NCBI GenBank assembly: GCA_025041195.1
Contig: JAKCFM010000001.1
Location: 1,798,001-1,862,000 of the forward strand
Direction of reading: 5' to 3'
From: Halobacteriales archaeon YIM A00013
GTDB lineage: Archaea; Halobacteriota; Halobacteria; Halobacteriales; Haloarculaceae
Length of the DNA: 64,000 nucleotides
The position numbers and the translations under genes are program-made. The notes below the pieces were generated by a model. It ran no database searches. It worked only from the letters and a program-made list of their open reading frames with translations, and had not been told where the DNA came from. Below, piece by piece: positions 60,831 through 64,000 of this stretch. Numbering within the stretch: the first letter of the stretch is position 1; each line of letters begins with the position of its first letter.

Positions 60831-62335
60831 CGACGAAACTCGACGAGTGGGGTGCCATCCATTGCGTCCGGAATCTCGATTTCCATCGCTTCGAGCACGG
60901 TTGGAGCGACATCAGCGAGCGTCCCACCGTCCTGAATGGCAACCACGTCATCAGCTATCGCCACGAACGGCACCGGATTCGTGGTGTGGGCGGTGTGGGG
61001 ATCATCTGCTGGTCCCATCTCGTCTGCGTTCCCGTGATCGGCGAGCACGAAGAGATCCGCACCGGCGTTGCGCGCCGCCTCGACGAGCCGACCGAGCCCT
61101 TCGTCAACCGCCTCCACGGCGGCGACGGCAGCATCGTAGTCGCCAGTGTGGCCGACCATATCCGGATTGGCGTAGTTGAGAACGAGCAACGAGGGATCCT
61201 CCGTCTCAATGGCCCCAATCGCCTCATCGGTGAGCGAGCGGGCGTTCATTTCGGGCTGCTCATCATACGTGGGCACGTCCGGACTCTTCACGATCGTCCG
61301 TTGCTCGCCGTCGAACGCAACCTCTCGACCGCCGTTGAGAAAGTAGGTCACGTGCGCATACTTCTCCGACTCGGCCAGTCGATACTGAGTCCGACCGGCG
61401 TCGGCAACGACCTCGCCCAGCGTCTCTTTAGGCTCGTTCGGTGGAAACACCACCGGGAGATCGAACGTGCTGTCGTACTCGGTCATCGTGACGAGCTCCG
61501 TCGTCGGAGGATCGGTGTCGAACGACCACTCCGGACGAATATCTGCGAGCATGCGCACCAGCTGCCGAGCGCGATCAGCCCGGAAATTGAACCAGAGCAC
61601 TGCGTCGCCATCCGAGAGCGCCGGCGCTCCCTCAATGAGCGTGGGAACGACGTACTCGTCTGTGACATCCTCCTCGTAGGAGCGCTCCAGCGCCGTGATA
61701 GCGTCGGGGACAACTTGCTCGGCGTCGCGATTGACGATCGCATCGTAGGCGCGTCTGGTCCGCTCGTAGTTCTCGTCACGATCCATGGCGTAGTAACGAC
61801 CGGAAACGGTGGCGATTGCACCCGTGCCAACGCGATCAATCACCGCCGAGAGGTCGGCAAGATACTCCACGCCACCAGTGGGTGCGGTGTCGCGTCCATC
61901 GGTGAACGCGTGCGTTACCGCATCAACGCCCTCGTCTGCGAGCAGTTCGAGCAGTGCGTGAAGATGGCGCTGGGCGGAGTGGACGCCGCCATCGCTCACC
62001 AGTCCACAGAGATGCACCCGCCCATCGTGCTCGCGTGCGAACTTGATCGCATCCTGAATCGCCCCATTGGTAGCGAGCGAACCGTCATCGATCGCCCGAT
62101 CGATCCGCGTCGAGCTCTGCAGAATCACTCGTCCAGCCCCGATCGTGAGATGGCCGACCTCGCTGTTGCCCATTTGTCCCTCGGGCAGCCCTACCGAATG
62201 GCCATCCGTCCGCAGCGTTGTCGAACGAAAGCGTTGCGTGAGCCGATCCATCGTGGGCGTCTGAGCGCCCGCAACCGCATCCCGATCGCTACTCCCGATT
62301 CCCCAGCCATCGAGTACGACCAGCGCAGCGTCCAT
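60827..62335 (-). CDS. gpmI: 2,3-bisphosphoglycerate-independent phosphoglycerate mutase
   Basis: A 502-residue glycolytic/gluconeogenic enzyme interconverting 3- and 2-phosphoglycerate with two Mn ions. Starts MDAALVVLDGWGIG (metal Asp), then QMGNSEVGHLTIGAG near 60-74 with the catalytic serine, and TDGRDTAPTGG near 148, HDFADHGNADEMG-like residues (VLADHGNADEMG) near 443. Length matches the bacterial-type iPGM rather than the shorter archaeal ApgM. The frame runs further upstream without family character; the ATG at 62335 is the family start. Divergent from nurA. Confidence 0.96.
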   Translation of the reverse strand: MDAALVVLDGWGIGSSDRDAVAGAQTPTMDRLTQRFRSTTLRTDGHSVGLPEGQMGNSEVGHLTIGAGRVILQSSTRIDRAIDDGSLATNGAIQDAIKFAREHDGRVHLCGLVSDGGVHSAQRHLHALLELLADEGVDAVTHAFTDGRDTAPTGGVEYLADLSAVIDRVGTGAIATVSGRYYAMDRDENYERTRRAYDAIVNRDAEQVVPDAITALERSYEEDVTDEYVVPTLIEGAPALSDGDAVLWFNFRADRARQLVRMLADIRPEWSFDTDPPTTELVTMTEYDSTFDLPVVFPPNEPKETLGEVVADAGRTQYRLAESEKYAHVTYFLNGGREVAFDGEQRTIVKSPDVPTYDEQPEMNARSLTDEAIGAIETEDPSLLVLNYANPDMVGHTGDYDAAVAAVEAVDEGLGRLVEAARNAGADLFVLADHGNADEMGPADDPHTAHTTNPVPFVAIADDVVAIQDGGTLADVAPTVLEAMEIEIPDAMDGTPLVEFRR

Positions 62336-62432
62336 ACCGAACGCTGGCGAGCGATCAGTAACTAGCCTTCGTTTATGACATAGCCGCTCGACACTCGGGG
62401 GCTTTTTACCAGCGGCCGGCGATGCCACCACC

Positions 62433-63659
62433 GTGACACTCGATCCGGTCCATTTCAAGGGAATTACGCAGCTCGCCGATCGGATCCAGCGGGACGCAAG
62501 CCTGATGGACTACCGCGATCTCGCCGAAGCGATCTGGACCGAACAGCTCGACCCGCTGGAATGGCAGGGAAACACGCTGCTTGAACCGATTGGCGAGCTG
62601 TCGCGTCGCAAGGTGTCGATCGAAGGGATTGCGCTGGCCGACGATCCGTTCGAAACCCGCCATGGACTGGATTCGGGAACGATCAACCCAACGACGTTCA
62701 AAAACGGCCTCGTGCTCGACGTTGCCCAGGCCGTGATGAGCGCCATCCCCTCGGATCTCGATCTCCACCGCCGTCGAACCGTGGTGATGACCGTCCACTC
62801 GAACGACGCGACGATCGATTTCCATGGTGGCTGGCGACGGCGCGACGACGGATTCATGCGAAAACGCGTGCTCCACACCCCCCGAGTGAGCCGTGGAGAA
62901 TCCGCCGTCGTCCACGATCTCGCGCTGTATCTCGCAGAAAGCGAGCACGTCCTCGAACAGGCCGACCGCGTCGAAGAGTTGCTGGTGCTCGACGGACCAA
63001 TCTATCCGCGCGGACTGCTGAACTGGCAGCGCAGCGAAGAGCTACGTCGACTGCTCGACGACAACGAACGGCCACACGACGTGATCGAGAACTACATCCG
63101 GATCGTCGAGCGGTTCGCAGAACGCGACGTTCCACTGGTTGGGTTCGTGAAAACGCCGCTCTCGCGAACGATAACCAGAACCGTGGAAAAACGCCGAGGT
63201 AACGCACCGTGGGTCAACGATGCCGCCTTCTTCTCGCAGCTGTTAGAGCGCGATGACGACGAAGCGCTGACGTTCACCAACTGGTTCCGATCACGCGGCG
63301 GCCAGGATGAGCTGCTATCGGCCGACGGTGACGCCTGTGGCGTCGAACGGCGACGCGACCCGGCGGAGTACGAGGTGACCTACTGCGTGATCTACGATCC
63401 CCGCGACGGGATCGTCTACCGACTCGAAGCGCCGGCCGTCTTTACCCGTGATGAAAGCCGCCGTGAACAGCTCACTCGACAGATTCTCAAAGGCGTGGCC
63501 GTCGAACAGGGGCCGCCACTGGCTGTGGAGAAAGCAGACAGCCTGGCGAAAATCAGCAAAGACGAAACCCGAGCCCTCCAGTCCGCACTCGAACAGACGC
63601 TCGAAGCCGAACGCGACATCAGCTACGACGCCAAACGAACGGAGCGCTGGGGCCTCTGA
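62433..63659 (+). CDS. nurA: DNA repair nuclease NurA
   Basis: A 408-residue NurA-domain 5'-3' nuclease that works with the HerA translocase in end resection. From a GTG start (VTLDPVHFKGITQLAD); the family's metal Asp region is around LGFVKTPLSRTITRTVEKR-like residues near 238-257, with LLVLDGPIYPRG near 184-195 carrying the conserved Asp. C-terminal part is helical. It is followed by a HerA-like gene 60 bp on, the partner pairing known from many archaea. Confidence 0.9.
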   Translation: MTLDPVHFKGITQLADRIQRDASLMDYRDLAEAIWTEQLDPLEWQGNTLLEPIGELSRRKVSIEGIALADDPFETRHGLDSGTINPTTFKNGLVLDVAQAVMSAIPSDLDLHRRRTVVMTVHSNDATIDFHGGWRRRDDGFMRKRVLHTPRVSRGESAVVHDLALYLAESEHVLEQADRVEELLVLDGPIYPRGLLNWQRSEELRRLLDDNERPHDVIENYIRIVERFAERDVPLVGFVKTPLSRTITRTVEKRRGNAPWVNDAAFFSQLLERDDDEALTFTNWFRSRGGQDELLSADGDACGVERRRDPAEYEVTYCVIYDPRDGIVYRLEAPAVFTRDESRREQLTRQILKGVAVEQGPPLAVEKADSLAKISKDETRALQSALEQTLEAERDISYDAKRTERWGL

Positions 63660-63719
63660 GAACCCATCAGTTCGGACGAACTGAAAAAGCTGTTAGTAGC
63701 TCCTCCTCCCATACGGCGT

Positions 63720-64000
63720 ATGGAGGAGTTCGAGGACGTCACGGAGGTGACCTTCGACGACGAGTCCCTGAATGAAACGTTCGATGAGCTTTCTGTTTCA
63801 CAGCAGGGACAGGACCACGGTATCGGCATGTTGTCCGCGTCCGAAGGGCTAAAAATCGACGAGGAGCCCGACGACACCTGTTTGCGGGCGTACATCACCG
63901 TCGAGAACCGACAGGACGTTCGTATTGGCACGTATCTGCTCGTTCCGTATCCTGACGAAGAGCGGCTGTTTGCCCGGATCACGGGTTTGGAGTACGCACA
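63720..64000 (+). CDS. herA: HerA helicase, N-terminal part (cut by window end)
   Basis: An open frame from the ATG at 63720 runs to the end of the window (94 codons) without a stop. It starts MEEFEDVTEVTFDD, and RAYITVENRQDVRIGTYLLV followed by PYPDEERLFARITGLEYA is the HAS-barrel (HerA N-terminal) pattern. The Walker motifs lie beyond the window. Position after nurA supports the assignment. Confidence 0.75.
   Translation, partial: MEEFEDVTEVTFDDESLNETFDELSVSQQGQDHGIGMLSASEGLKIDEEPDDTCLRAYITVENRQDVRIGTYLLVPYPDEERLFARITGLEYA

Noticed and set aside
60986-62365. 459-codon open frame antisense to phosphoglycerate mutase
   Set aside because: Rich in Arg, His and Ile in the pattern expected from reading the opposite strand of a halophile gene.
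1-64000. CRISPR arrays, rRNA genes, integrase-flanked islands
   Set aside because: Looked for regularly spaced repeats, rRNA core sequences and tRNA-integrase pairs; none seen.

Overview
The window looks like a chromosomal segment of a halophilic archaeon (class Halobacteria). Supporting signs are acidic, Asp/Glu-rich proteins throughout, archaeal informational genes (family B DNA polymerase, PAN ATPase, aIF2-alpha, Nop10, L44e, S27e, S17e, Mre11-Rad50, NurA-HerA), Tat-type signal peptides on lipoproteins and a halocyanin, many apparently leaderless genes with a TATA-like box about 25 bp before the ATG, an archaeal initiator tRNA-Met, and an intron-containing tRNA-Gln(UUG). Base composition looks like the upper fifties in percent GC (estimated by eye), with many GATC/CGATCG words. 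I cannot name the genus.

Layout. 1-8.7 kb: M42 peptidase, polyprenyl diphosphate synthase and initiator tRNA, then a surface-glycan-like trio (DUF2298 protein, GT39-like protein, processive GT2) and a small HTH regulator. 8.8-18.2 kb: PAN, a cytochrome oxidase cluster (coxA plus small membrane proteins and a decayed GNAT gene), a stress protein, a trypsin-fold protease, and gcvPA-gcvPB. 18.2-25.3 kb: intron-containing tRNA-Gln, GNAT-zinc ribbon protein, HD hydrolase, LysE exporter, a threonine-synthase-like protein lacking the PLP lysine, and the translation operon L44e-S27e-aIF2a-Nop10-PAC2. 25.5-38.6 kb: ABC exporter, mre11-rad50, small haloarchaeal proteins, polB, a PNPOx-fold protein, asd, an orphan ABC ATPase with a degenerate signature, and S17e.

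38.6-45.9 kb: a tightly overlapping operon cofD - Dus-like - CitG-like - DUF447 (coenzyme F420 and unassigned chemistry), then an HD phosphohydrolase overlapping an amidohydrolase, and a Nudix protein. 45.9-48.4 kb is the one clearly mobile segment: a HicB-like antitoxin followed by a PIN (VapC-type) toxin gene split after codon 7 by a TnpB-only IS200/IS605 element. The two halves rejoin in frame. The element also carries a 39-residue ribbon-helix-helix protein abutting tnpB and a second, diverged right-end-like sequence near its left end. 48.4-57 kb: carbonic-anhydrase-like protein, BtpA-family protein, cysteine synthase, HD protein, lipoprotein, a 36-residue zinc ribbon, and an ABC-2 exporter divergent from a Bat-type HTH regulator with a perfect palindrome between them. 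57-64 kb: secreted and copper proteins, two consecutive hairpins in a gene-free stretch, a tandem pair of Tat lipoproteins sharing an almost identical promoter and signal-peptide segment, phosphoglycerate mutase, and nurA followed by the start of herA.

No CRISPR array, rRNA or complete defence island is visible. The observations that most deserve follow-up are the TnpB element inside vapC with its small RHH partner, the lysine-less threonine synthase homologue, the ABC ATPase without a normal signature motif, the paired hairpins at 57.9 kb, and the two palindromes that share one core around the Bat-type regulator.
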